From Ancylobacter koreensis (GTDB lineage Bacteria > Pseudomonadota > Alphaproteobacteria > Rhizobiales > Xanthobacteraceae), in contig NZ_JALKCG010000002.1 in the NCBI RefSeq assembly GCF_023016525.1, positions 314,001-378,000 on the forward strand: 64,000 nt of DNA, given 5' to 3'. The translations under genes were made by a program, and so were the position numbers. Under the pieces are notes generated by a model. That model was given only the letters and a program-made list of their open reading frames with translations, did no database searches and was not told where the DNA came from. This document shows positions 7,832 to 17,100 of this stretch, one piece after another. The stretch's first letter is position 1. Every line of letters starts with the position of its first letter.

Positions 7832-9760
7832 TCAGGCCGCCGTGGCCTTGGCGAGCCCGCGCGCCTGAAGGGCGACGGCGATCTCGTCCAGCGTCGCGGG
7901 GTCGTCGATGGTGGCCGGCATGTTCCACGCCTGCGCGTCGGCGATCTTCTTCATCGTGCCGCGCAGGATCTTGCCCGAGCGCGTCTTGGGCAGCCGGTTC
8001 ACCGTGATGGCGAGACGGAAGGCCGCCACCGGGCCGATGCGCTCGCGCACCAGCGCGACGATCTCCTTCTCGATATCGGCCGGCGAGCGCGACACCCCGG
8101 CCTTGAGCACGAGGAAGCCGCAGGGCACTTCACCTTTCAGCTCGTCATGGATGCCGATGACCGCGCATTCCGCCACATCCGCGTGAGCCGCCAGCACTTC
8201 CTCCATGCCGCCGGTGGAGAGGCGGTGGCCGGCGACGTTGATGATGTCGTCGGTGCGGCCCATGATGAAGAGTTGCCCCTCGGCATCCCTGAAGCCGGCA
8301 TCGGCCGTCTTGTAGTAGCCGGGGAATTCCTGGAGGTAGCTCTCGCGGAAGCGCTCGTCCTGCTGCCACAGCGTCGGCAGGCAGCCGGGCGGCAGCGGCA
8401 GCTTGATGGCGATGGAGCCCATGCGGTCGGGGCCGATGGGATGGCCGCCCTCGTCGAGAATGTCGACCTGATAGCCGGGCATCGGCACGCCGGTCGAGCC
8501 GACGCGGATCGGCAGGGCGCCGAGGCCCACCGGATTGCCGGCGATGGCCCAGCCGGTCTCGGTCTGCCACCAGTGATCGACCACCGGCACGCCGAGCTTG
8601 GCCTGCGCCCATTCCACCGTGTCGGGGTCGGCGCGCTCGCCGGCGAGGAAGAGGGTGCGCAGGGATGAGCGGTCATGGGCGCCCATCATCGCCCCCTCCG
8701 GGTCCTCCTTCTTGATGGCGCGCAGCGCGGTCGGCGCGGTGAACAGGGCGGCGACCCTGTAGTCCTCGACGACCCGCCAGAAGGCACCGGCATCGGGCGT
8801 GCCGACCGGCTTGCCCTCGTAGAGCACGGTGGTGCAGCCGGCGAGCAGCGGCGCATAGACGATGTAGGAATGGCCGACCACCCAGCCGATGTCGGAGGCG
8901 GACCAGAACACCTCGCCGGGGGCGACGTGGTACAGTCCCTCCATCGACCAGCGCAGCGCCACCATGTAGCCGCCGGTGTCGCGCACCACGCCCTTCGGCT
9001 TTCCGGTCGTGCCCGAGGTGTAGAGGATGTAGAGCGGCTCGGTCGCCTCGACCGGCACGCATTCGCTGGCCATGCCGGCGGCGCGCGCGGCCGCGCGCAG
9101 TGTCTCCCAGTCATGGTCGCGGCCGGGCTGGAGCTTCGCCTCCGCCTGCGGGCGCTGGAAGATCAGGCAGGCATCGGGCTGGTGCTTCGCCATGGTCAGG
9201 GCGAGGTCGAGCAGCGGCTTGTAGGGGACGACGCGCGAGGGCTCGATGCCGCAGGAGGCGGAGAGGATGACCTTCGGCTGCGCATCCTCGATGCGGCCGG
9301 CCAGTTCCGCCGCCGCGAAGCCGCCGAACACCACGGAATGGATGGCGCCGATGCGCGCGCAGGCGAGCATGGCGAACATCGCTTCGGGGATCATAGGCAT
9401 GTAGACCACCACGCGGTCGCCCTTGCCGACGCCGAGCTCGCGCAGCATGCCGGCGAGCACGCTCACCTCGACCTGCAGCTCGCCATAGGTGACGGTGCGT
9501 TTCGCCCCGGCCACCGGGCTGTCGTAGAAGATCGCCGGCTGCTCGCCGCGCCCGGCGGCGACATGGCGGTCCACCGCGTTATGGCAGACGTTGGTGACAC
9601 CTCCGGGGAACCAGCGGCCATAGACGCCGAGAGCGGGATCGAAGGCGCGCGGCGGCTCCTCGAACCAGTCGATGGCGCGCGCGGCTTCGCGCCAGAACCC
9701 CTCGGGGTCGCGAATCGAGCGCGTGTGAACCTCGGCGTAGCGGCTGACCTCGATGGTCAT
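7832..9760 (-). CDS. prpE: Propionyl-CoA/acetyl-CoA synthetase (AMP-forming)
   Basis: Activates propionate (or a related short acid) to its CoA thioester through an acyl-adenylate. The 642 residues carry the ACAS-type N-terminal domain (FWREAARAIDWF), the P-loop YTSGTTGKPKG (247-257), the WWQTETGW adenine-binding block, GYYKTADAG, and the C-terminal catalytic lysine in KTRSGKILRG near residue 600. PSRVVPYKPLLDLAL and the DTGGYMVAL segment resemble PrpE more than Acs. It is a single-gene unit, convergent with trcR. Preference for propionate over acetate is inferred. Confidence 0.9.
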   Translation of the reverse strand: MTIEVSRYAEVHTRSIRDPEGFWREAARAIDWFEEPPRAFDPALGVYGRWFPGGVTNVCHNAVDRHVAAGRGEQPAIFYDSPVAGAKRTVTYGELQVEVSVLAGMLRELGVGKGDRVVVYMPMIPEAMFAMLACARIGAIHSVVFGGFAAAELAGRIEDAQPKVILSASCGIEPSRVVPYKPLLDLALTMAKHQPDACLIFQRPQAEAKLQPGRDHDWETLRAAARAAGMASECVPVEATEPLYILYTSGTTGKPKGVVRDTGGYMVALRWSMEGLYHVAPGEVFWSASDIGWVVGHSYIVYAPLLAGCTTVLYEGKPVGTPDAGAFWRVVEDYRVAALFTAPTALRAIKKEDPEGAMMGAHDRSSLRTLFLAGERADPDTVEWAQAKLGVPVVDHWWQTETGWAIAGNPVGLGALPIRVGSTGVPMPGYQVDILDEGGHPIGPDRMGSIAIKLPLPPGCLPTLWQQDERFRESYLQEFPGYYKTADAGFRDAEGQLFIMGRTDDIINVAGHRLSTGGMEEVLAAHADVAECAVIGIHDELKGEVPCGFLVLKAGVSRSPADIEKEIVALVRERIGPVAAFRLAITVNRLPKTRSGKILRGTMKKIADAQAWNMPATIDDPATLDEIAVALQARGLAKATAA

Positions 9761-9925
9761 GGCGGCGTCTCCCGGTCGTCGTTCTTGATTGCTTTTCGTT
9801 CTTTATTGCCGGCGACTTTCCGGCGTCTTCCGTCCGCTGGCAAGAACGCTCAACTGCTTACGTCCTTCGTCTGATCATGGCACCGCCGCGTGGCTGGTGG
9901 GCCGCATCGGGCCCGAACGGTCGGG

Positions 9926-9952
9926 TTGACGGCGGTGGACAGGCTTTCTAAC
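9926..9952 (+). promoter_or_regulatory. Possible promoter of the small peptide gene
   Basis: TTGACG at 9926-9931 followed after 15 bases by TCTAAC (9947-9952). The spacing is short for sigma70, so this is only moderately supported. It would give a leader of about 20 bases before the ATG at 9978. Confidence 0.35.
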
Positions 9953-9977
9953 GTTGGCAAACAAATGTTTTGGGGGC

Positions 9978-10115
9978 ATGCAAGTGACTGAAAAGCGCGC
10001 TTACGTGACGCCGCTTCTGCAGAAGCGGGACAAGCTGGCCGGGGTCGTGGCCCAGGTCGTGGTGTCCGGCTTCGTACCGGTGGTGCCCCCGCCGCCGCCT
10101 CCCCCGCCGCCATAG
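9978..10115 (+). CDS. Small RiPP-precursor-like peptide with a nine-proline C terminus
   Basis: A 45-codon frame. The first 20 residues are polar and charged and contain YVTP at 9-12 followed by LLQKRDKL, which resembles the Y-x-x-P leader element that RiPP recognition domains bind in lasso peptides and relatives. Residues 21-36 are Val/Ala-rich (AGVVAQVVVSGFVPVV) and the last nine residues are all proline, written with mixed codons (CCC, CCG, CCT, CCA), so it is not a simple nucleotide slip repeat. A GGGG stretch lies just upstream of the ATG. No cyclase, RRE protein or transporter lies next to it; the neighbour is a decayed DUF6065 gene. That it is a peptide precursor is inferred; it could instead be a small structural or regulatory peptide. 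Confidence 0.5.
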   Translation: MQVTEKRAYVTPLLQKRDKLAGVVAQVVVSGFVPVVPPPPPPPPP

Positions 10116-10261
10116 TCGGCGGGGCCGGGCTTCCGGCCGTGCGGCATGCCCGATCCGCCGGGCATGGTGTGCCGGCCTCGCGGTCGGCACCGGAGGCACG
10201 GCAGCACCAAGCCCGCCGGCGTTCATGTCGACCGTATCGACCTGCAGCGCGAAGCGTGCCT

Positions 10262-10982
10262 ATGAAACTGGTGGCTTACGCGATAGGCGACGGCGTCGAG
10301 ATCGTGACGGTGTCGCCCGAACGCGCATGGATGGATGGGGCGCGCGATCGCTCGCCCTATAGCTGCCTGCCGCTGGCGATCGCCGACACCCATGGCTGGG
10401 AGCTGCGCAATCCGGTGAACTTCTCCGCCATGTGGGGCGGTGGCGCCGGTATAGACGACATTGTGGTGATGCCGGACGGCGAAGGCATCGCCCGCAGCCA
10501 TTTCGGCGAGGGGGTGCTGACGTTTCTGGTGCCCTTCGTCTTCCGCACGCCGCCGGAAATGGACCTGATCTTCCAGGGCCGATCAACCGGCCGAAGGACG
10601 CCATCGCGGCGCCGACCGGCGTGGTCGAGAGCGACTGGATTCCCTACACCTCACCATGAACTGGAAATTCACCCGGGCGCGCACGGCGGTACGCTTCGGC
10701 GCAGGGGAGCCGTTCTGCCACATCTTTCCCGTTCGCCGGGGCGATGCGGAGGCAATGCAGCCGGAAATCCGCCCGCTCGCCGACGATGCCGATCTCGAGC
10801 GCCGCTAGCGCGAGTGGAGCACATCGCGCGACCGGTTCCAGGCCGACCTCGCCGTGCCGGACTCGGCGGCGGCAAACGCGGGCTGGCAGAAGCACTATCA
10901 GCATGGGCGCGATCTCGACGGCCCGGCAGCGCCCGCCTCCCATCGCACGCGGGGACGGCCAAAGCCCTTCCGCAAAGCGTAA
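10262..10982 (+). pseudogene. Decayed DUF6065 family gene
   Basis: The intact start reads MKLVAYAIGDG and continues through WMDGARDRSPYSCLPLAIA, HFGEGVLTF and FRTPPEMDL. The frame then jumps: after Q-G near 10580 the family-like continuation INRPKDAIAAPTGVVESDW is in the frame one base earlier, and at about 10651 a second missing base moves MNWKFTRARTAV into a third frame. A TAG at 10806-10808 interrupts the segment before REWSTSRDRF, and the family-like frame ends at 10982. Two one-base deletions plus a nonsense codon mean no full protein is made. Assignment to DUF6065 is from memory of the family; its function is unknown. Confidence 0.72.
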
Positions 10983-11018
10983 CCCTCGCAAGGCATAATC
11001 CCCGCAAGGCGTGACCCT
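10971..11018 (+). repeat. Three tandem copies of a 16-base unit
   Basis: CGCAAAGCGTAACCCT (10971-10986), CGCAAGGCATAATCCC (10987-11002) and CGCAAGGCGTGACCCT (11003-11018) follow one another without gaps. The first copy overlaps the end of the decayed DUF6065 frame, so the array seems to have grown over the 3' end of a dead gene. Confidence 0.8.
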
Positions 11019-11187
11019 CCCGGGCGGCAGGCTGCCCGTGTCGTGCCGCCTTGCGGCAGGCGCCGAGATAAACGGGCCGGCCGGGTCGCCCCGACCCGGC
11101 CGGCCAGTATCGCTTCAGGGGATATTGTGGCGGGCGGGGCCCGCGGTTCACGCATCTTGCCGGGAGGAGGAATCCCGGTGGGTGGCC

Positions 11188-11364
11188 TCAGTGAAGGGTC
11201 GTACCCTTCAGACGCGTGATCTCGTCCTTGAGAAGAAGCTTGCGCCGCTTGATGTCGGCGATGCGTACATCGTCGGCAGAGGGGCGAGCCACCTCCTCCC
11301 TCAGTTGCCTTTCCAGTGCCTGGTGACGCCGTTCCAACTCCGCAACATGCGCCTGCATGGTCAT
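11188..11364 (-). CDS. YdcH/DUF465 family small coiled-coil protein
   Basis: A 58-residue frame reading MTMQAHVAELERRHQALERQ at its N terminus, then a basic segment IKRRKLLLKDEITRL and a TLH end. The Glu/Arg heptads and the K-x-x-L-x-L-K-D-E segment are typical of DUF465 (YdcH) proteins, small soluble coiled coils of unknown function. A second in-frame ATG lies two codons in. A different member of the same family lies 213 bases away on the opposite strand. Confidence 0.8.
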   Translation of the reverse strand: MTMQAHVAELERRHQALERQLREEVARPSADDVRIADIKRRKLLLKDEITRLKGTTLH

Positions 11365-11576
11365 GGACAGTTTCTCCTGTCTTCCGAAGTGAACGTCATC
11401 AGTCTGTCACGACCGCTCCCGGCTGTCGACGAAACGATGCGCTGCGGTGCACCATGGTGCCGGGCGGTGGAGCGGCGCGAGCGGCTGTTGCAGGCGCCCG
11501 CGCGGGCGGCGATACTCTCTCAAGCCTCCGCACCGGACGGGGGCGAATCGAGATTGGTTCGGGCGTTTTGGCACAC

Positions 11577-11783
11577 ATGACGGCGGATGAGGAACGCGAG
11601 CTCCAGGCCCTCCTCGAGCGGCTGCGGCAGGAGCATCGCGATCTGGACGTGGCGATCGAGACGCTGCAGGAAATGCCCGGCAGCGACCAGCTCCAGCTCG
11701 CGCGCTTCAAGAAGCGCAAGCTGATGCTGAAGGACCGCATCGGCTATATCGAGGACCAGATCTGCCCCGATATCATCGCGTGA
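11577..11783 (+). CDS. YdcH/DUF465 family small protein
   Basis: A 68-residue protein starting MTADEERELQALLERL. It has the DUF465 pattern: charged N-terminal helix, RQEHRDLDVAIETL, then FKKRKLMLKDRIGYIEDQI, ending in PDIIA. It is soluble, coiled-coil, and of unknown function. It is divergent from the DUF465 gene at 11188-11364; the KKRKLMLKD segment shows that they are paralogues. Confidence 0.85.
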   Translation: MTADEERELQALLERLRQEHRDLDVAIETLQEMPGSDQLQLARFKKRKLMLKDRIGYIEDQICPDIIA

Positions 11784-11841
11784 GCGCTCCGCGCGGGCGC
11801 CCTCGCGCCCCGTTCCGCGTCGGGGGAGTCGAGGCCGGAAC

Positions 11842-11868
11842 GAAAATGGCCGGGACATGCCCGGCCAT
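11842..11868 (-). terminator. Rho-independent terminator of the peroxiredoxin gene
   Basis: On the minus strand ATGGCCGGG and CCCGGCCAT form a nine-base stem with a five-base loop, followed by TTTTCG. It lies 30 bases downstream of the peroxiredoxin stop. Confidence 0.75.
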
Positions 11869-11897
11869 CGGATCGTGCGCCCTGGTGACGCTTCGAA

Positions 11898-12383
11898 TCA
11901 GAACTGCGTGAGCAGCACGTCGGCGTTGGTCTTGTCGGCCTTGCTCGGCACGTCCTCGACATTGAGGATCAGCACCTCGCCATCGTCGACCAGCATCGAG
12001 TAGCGCTTCGAGCGCACGCCGAGGCCCGCCGCCGAAGCGTCGAAGTCGAGGCCGAGCGCCTTGGCGAATTCGGCATTGCCGTCCGACAGGAAGACGATCT
12101 TGCCACCGGCATTCGACGCCTTTTCCCAGGCCGCCAGCACGAAGGGATCGTTCACCGCCGTCACGGCGATGGTGGTGATGCCCTTGGCGAAGAACTCGTC
12201 GGCGCGGGCGATGAAGCTTGGCAGGTGGTTCTTGTGGCAGGTGGGGGTGAAGGCTCCGGGCACCGCGAAGAGAACGACCTTCTTGTTCTTGAAGATCTCG
12301 TCCGTCGACTTCGGCACCGGGCCGTCCTCGGTGGCGACGCGGAAGGTGACGCTCGGCAGCTGGTCGCCGACCTTGATCGTCAT
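11898..12383 (-). CDS. Peroxiredoxin, Prx5 (thioredoxin-fold redoxin) type
   Basis: Thiol peroxidase that reduces hydrogen peroxide and alkyl peroxides in the cytoplasm. The 161-residue length, N-terminal MTIKVGDQLPSVTF, and active-site block PGAFTPTCHKNHLP with peroxidatic Cys49 identify the PrxV/AhpC-TSA subgroup; SKRYSMLVDDG near residue 125 is also typical. No second resolving cysteine is seen, so it is likely a one-Cys enzyme needing an external thiol. It has no signal peptide, stands alone, and has its own terminator. Confidence 0.92.
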   Translation of the reverse strand: MTIKVGDQLPSVTFRVATEDGPVPKSTDEIFKNKKVVLFAVPGAFTPTCHKNHLPSFIARADEFFAKGITTIAVTAVNDPFVLAAWEKASNAGGKIVFLSDGNAEFAKALGLDFDASAAGLGVRSKRYSMLVDDGEVLILNVEDVPSKADKTNADVLLTQF

Positions 12384-12514
12384 GATGCAGTCCTTTCAAG
12401 CGGGTGGGGGCAGGGACAGCGCGACCCGCCGAGGTCGCGCGGAAAGGCTCCCGCCCGACCGGCGGGTCCGGTCGCGAGGTAGAATAGACATTTCCCGCGT
12501 GTCGGGAAGCGGGT

Positions 12515-13363
12515 TCAGCGGACGGAAAGGGGGGAGTCCACCTCGATCGCACGCGCACCGTCGATCAGGGTGAAGCGCAGCCGGGCGGAGGCGATATCCG
12601 CGCCCTTGGGAACGCCGTCGAGCGGCAGTACGAAGGTCGTGCGCCCGTCCGGCCCGGTCTCCCGACTTGGCAACGGCAGCGCCCAGTCCTCGCTCGGTCC
12701 CTCGACGAAGAGATCGGCATTGGCGGCGTCGCCGACCTGCGTCTCGACGCGTATGGAGGTGCCGTCCGCCCCCTTGTGCAACTCGGCGACCGCGATGGCC
12801 GGACTGCCGGCGGCGCCGAGGCTGGCGGCGCGGGGAACGCTTGCCAGCGCGGCAAGAAGCGCGGGCGGCGAGGGGGCGGCGCCTTCCGCCGGCACGTCGA
12901 GCGTCAGCACGGCGGAGGCGGGTTGGCAGATCTTGCCGCAGATGGCGAAATCAAGGGTGAGGCGCAGCTCGACCGGCTGGCCGGCCTCGCGCGGGGTGAC
13001 GCGGAAGGGAATCACCAAGTCGTTCTTGTAGCCGATGGAGGCGGAGCCGCCGTCGTCGAAGCGCACGGGCGCGGGCCACAGAACCTCGATGGTGCCGACA
13101 TTGCGCGAGCCGTTCCAGTCGAAATGCGGAGGTATGCCGCTGTCGCCGGGATAGCGCCAATACGTCTTGGACCCCGGCGCGAGGCGGATCTCGACGCCGC
13201 CGGTAAGCGCGCCCGCCTCGGCCGCGCCCGCCACCAGCCGTGCCGAGGTGGCGCCGGCCGACGACCACGGCGAAAGCAGTTCCGCCCGCGCGCCGGCGGA
13301 AAGGACCGGGGACGCGGCGAGGGCGCAGAGGGCGGCGATGCGGAGGCTCGAAATCATGGACAT
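12515..13363 (-). CDS. Exported DsbD-alpha-like (DsbC/DsbD thiol-disulfide interchange domain) protein
   Basis: A 282-residue secreted protein with a signal peptide over residues 1-27. The body matches the periplasmic N-terminal domain of Dsb[22 protein letters not shown] near 65-85, an even beta-rich pattern, and the redox pair Cys142 and Cys146 in [10 protein letters not shown]. The membrane and thioredoxin domains of full DsbD are missing. It may pass electrons to or accept them from periplasmic partners, but which is unknown. Start Met at 13363 or 13357 are both possible. It is divergent from yqgE. Confidence 0.82.
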   Translation of the reverse strand: MSMISSLRIAALCALAASPVLSAGARAELLSPWSSAGATSARLVAGAAEAGALTGGVEIRLAPGSKTYWRYPGDSGIPPHFDWNGSRNVGTIEVLWPAPVRFDDGGSASIGYKNDLVIPFRVTPREAGQPVELRLTLDFAICGKICQPASAVLTLDVPAEGAAPSPPALLAALASVPRAASLGAAGSPAIAVAELHKGADGTSIRVETQVGDAANADLFVEGPSEDWALPLPSRETGPDGRTTFVLPLDGVPKGADIASARLRFTLIDGARAIEVDSPLSVR

Positions 13364-13493
13364 TGGCGATAGCCGTTCCCGCCCGGATCGGAAAGCGGCC
13401 GGAGCCGCACTTTCATGTGAGGGTGCCCGTCGTGCCGGTGCTGTGCGCCGGGGCGGGCTTGAAAATGCGCCCGCGGGGTTTACGCTTTCCCTC

Positions 13494-14120
13494 ATGTGGA
13501 TCGGACGAGAACGCGGATCGGGAGCAGCGGCCGGCGAGGGCAGCAGCTTCCTTGACGGCCAGTTGCTGGTGGCCATGCCGGGGATGCGCGACGAACGCTT
13601 CGCCCGCGCGGTGATCTATCTGTGCGCGCATTCCCCGGAAGGGGCGATGGGCATCATCGTCAACCAGCCCGCCCATCACATCAAATTCACCGACCTGCTG
13701 GTCCAACTCGACGTCATCCCGCAGGACGAGCGCATCCGCCTGCCCACCAGCGCCGGCGAGGTGAAGGTGGTGCGTGGCGGACCGGTGGAGACCGGGCGCG
13801 GCTTCGTGCTGCACAGCGCCGATTACGTCATCCAGGATTCGACGCTGCCGATCGACGGCGGCATCTGCCTGACGGCAACGCTCGACATATTGAAGGCGAT
13901 CGCCACCGGCGACGGGCCGGCCGACGCACTGCTGGCGCTCGGCTATGCCGGCTGGGCGCCGGGGCAGCTGGAGAACGAGATCCAGCAGAATGGCTGGCTG
14001 CATTGCCCGGCCGACCGTTCGCTCGTGTTTGATACCGAGGCGGCGGCGAAATACGACCTCGCCCTGCGCCGGATCGGCATCGACCCCGGCATGCTGTCGG
14101 CCGAGGCGGGCCACGCCTGA
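13494..14120 (+). CDS. YqgE/AlgH family protein (UPF0301)
   Basis: A 208-residue UPF0301 protein. Signature segments are [55 protein letters not shown] and [14 protein letters not shown]. Function is not settled; homologues were linked to alginate regulation and to cell-envelope processes. The ATG at 13494 gives the usual length with a short unique N terminus. It is convergent with the large GGDEF-EAL gene. Confidence 0.93.
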   Translation: MWIGRERGSGAAAGEGSSFLDGQLLVAMPGMRDERFARAVIYLCAHSPEGAMGIIVNQPAHHIKFTDLLVQLDVIPQDERIRLPTSAGEVKVVRGGPVETGRGFVLHSADYVIQDSTLPIDGGICLTATLDILKAIATGDGPADALLALGYAGWAPGQLENEIQQNGWLHCPADRSLVFDTEAAAKYDLALRRIGIDPGMLSAEAGHA

Positions 14121-14173
14121 GGGCCGGCGGCTCTCTTGGCGGCCCGTCCGCTTCCGTTACGTTACCCTAACGA

Positions 14174-17100
14174 TCAGCGTGAGGACGCGCCGTCCGAGCC
14201 GGGAGCGGGAGCGGCGGCCGGGCGCGGGGCGGGATTCTGCACCGGGGCCTGACGGGCGAATTGCTGCGGCTGGGCGGCGGGCTGCGGGCCAGACTGGCGC
14301 GCGACCGGCTGTGCCGGGGCGCTGCCACCCGCCGGAGCGCCCGTGCTCGGCTGGCTGGTCGGCGCGCTCGTATTCGGCGCGACGCCACCGGCGGTCGCAC
14401 CACCGGTCGGAGGAGGGGCGGCCTGGGCCGGGGAAGCAGCCGGGGAGCCTGCGGCCGGCGCGGCGGCGGGTGCCGGGCGGGCGGGCGCGCCTGCCGGCGG
14501 GGCCGCTGCGGGAGCCGCCGGCGCCGCCGGCCGCGTGCCGCGCGAGAGCAGGCGGCCGCGTTCCAGCAGCGAGGTCGGCGGCTGGTCGGGCTGCAGGCGC
14601 TTGCGCGCGTCGTCGGCGCTCATCGGCTCGCCAAACAGCCGGCCCTGCCCGTAGCGGCAGCCGAGCTTGGCGAGCGCGGCGGCGACCTGATCGTTCTCGA
14701 TGCCCTCGGCGATGATGTCCATGCCCAGGTCGTGCGCCATGTTGATGATGGTGCGCAGGATGATCGGACGCTGGGCCTTGTTGCCGCTGCGGCCGAGCGC
14801 CTTCATGAAGGTGCGGTCCACCTTGATGCTGTCGAAGGGGAAGCGCTGGAGATAGGCGAGGGCGGAATAGCCGGTGCCGAAATCATCCAGCGTCAGCCCG
14901 GCGCCCAGCTCGCGCATGCGCAGCAGGATCTGCGAGGCGTATTCCGGATTCTCCATGGCGAGCGACTCGGCCAGCTCCAGCTTGAGCGTGCCGGGCGCCA
15001 CCACGTTGCGGGCGAGCACCGCTTTCAGGTCCTGCAGCAGGTCGTGCCGCAGCATGTGGCGCGAGGAGATGTTCACCGAGACGAAGATCGGGTCGCCGCG
15101 CAGGTTGCGCTGCCAGACGCCGAGCTGGCGGGCGGCGGTGTCGAGCGCGAACAGGCCGAGGTCGACCGCGAGGCCGGTATCCTCGGCAATGCCCATGAAA
15201 TCGGCCGGCGGCAGCAGGCCGAGATGGGGATGCTGCCAGCGCACCATCGCCTCGAAACCGGCGACGGCGCGGGTCGTGAGGTCGACCACCGGCTGGTAGA
15301 CGACGCTGATCTCGCCGCGTTCCAGCGCCTGGCGCAGGTCCGCCTCCAGCGTAAGCCGGTCGAGCTTGTGCGTGCGCATGGAGGGCCGGAACACCTCGAT
15401 GCGGTCGCCGCCGACGCGCTTGGCGAAATACATCGCCAGCTCGGCGTCCTTAAGCATCTCGGTCGGGGTGCGCTTCTGCCCGTCGGCCAGCAGAAGGCCG
15501 ATGGAGGCGGTGATGAAGATTTCGCGGTCGCCGAAGGTGATCGGCGCGCGCAGCGTGCGGCGCAGCGTGTCGGCGAAGGCGGTGATGCGCTCGGGATCGC
15601 GCTCGGAGAGCAGGATCAGCGCGAAATGGTCGCTGCCGAGACGCGCCAGCGTGTCCTGCTGCTTCACCAGCCGCATCAGCCGGCGGGCGACGGTGAGCAG
15701 GATGGAATCGCCGGCCGGCATGCCGAGGCTGGCATTGACCTGCTTGAAGCGGTCGAGGTCGATCAGCATCACCGTCGGGCGGATCTGCTCGTCGCTGCGC
15801 GCGAGGCCGCCGGCGGCGGAGAGCCGGTCGAGGAAAAGCTCGCGGTTCGGCAGGCCGGTGAGGTTGTCGTGCACGGCGTCGTGGAGCATGCGCTCCTCGG
15901 CGGTTCGGCTGTCGGTGACGTCGGACAGCGTGCCGATGCAGCGCACCACCTCGCCATCGGTGCCGACCACCGGGCGGGCGCGCAGGTTGAACCAGAGGTA
16001 GTGGCCGTCATGGGCGCGCAGGCGGAAATCCTGGTCGATGCGCCCGCGCCGCTGGTCGAGCAGCCCGTCCAGCGTGGCGCGGAATCGGTCGCGGTCGCCG
16101 GGGTGGATGATGTCGAGCCAGCCGGCGGCCTCGGTCTCCAGCGTCCCCTGCTTGAGGCCCAGCATGTGCTCGGCTTCGGGGCTGACATGGATGCGGTCGG
16201 TGTCGACGTCCCAGTCCCACACGATGTCGCCCGAGCCCGCCACGGCGAGCGCCCGGCGCTCCAGCTCCTGCGCGCTGCCGGCCACCGAGCCGATGCCGGC
16301 GAAGGCGTGCTGCATGACGGTGAAGCCGATCAGCATGACGATGAGCACGAGGCCGCCGAGCAGGGCCGGGGCCACGAGGTCGTTGCCGATGCGGCCGGAC
16401 ACCGCCATTCCGGCGGTGATGACCCACACCACCAGCAGGAACAGGGTTGGGATGATGAGCACGGCGCGGTCATAGCGGTGCAGCGCCAGCCACATCACCA
16501 CGCCGAAGCCCATGAAGGAGACCACCAGCAGCGAGGGGCGCGCGATGCCCGCCGCCGCCGAGGGATCGAGCAAGGCAAGGCCGACGATGGCGGCGAGGAA
16601 GACCAGCCAGCCGGCGGTGACATGCGCATAGCGCACATGCCAGCGGTTGAGGTTGAGATAAGCGAAGAGGAACACCACCAGCGTCGCGGCGAGGATCGCC
16701 TCGCCCGCCGCGCGCCAGAACTGCTGGGCCAGCGGCGAGATGCCGAACACCTTCGACCAGAAGCCGAAATCGAGGCCGATATAGCCGAGCACCGCCCAGG
16801 CGAGCGCCGCCGCCGCCGGGAACATGGCGCTGCCCTTCACCACGAACAGGATGGTGAGGAACAGCGCCAGCAGGCCGGCGATGCCGATGACGATGCCGTT
16901 GTAGAGGGTGAAGGAGTTGACCTTGTCCTTGTAGGCCTCCGGCTCCCACAGATAGAGCTGCGGCAGCCCGCCGTCGCCCAGCTCCGCCACCAGCGTCACC
17001 GTGGTGCCGGGGTCGAGGGTGATGAGGAAGACGTCGGCGTCGGGGGCGCTCTGCCGCTCCGGGCGGAAACCCTGGCTGGCAGTGACGTTGAGCAGGCGCC

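Noticed and set aside
9761..10262. Complete lasso-peptide or other RiPP cluster
   Set aside because: No RRE protein, cyclase, protease or transporter is found around the small peptide; only a decayed DUF6065 gene is next to it.
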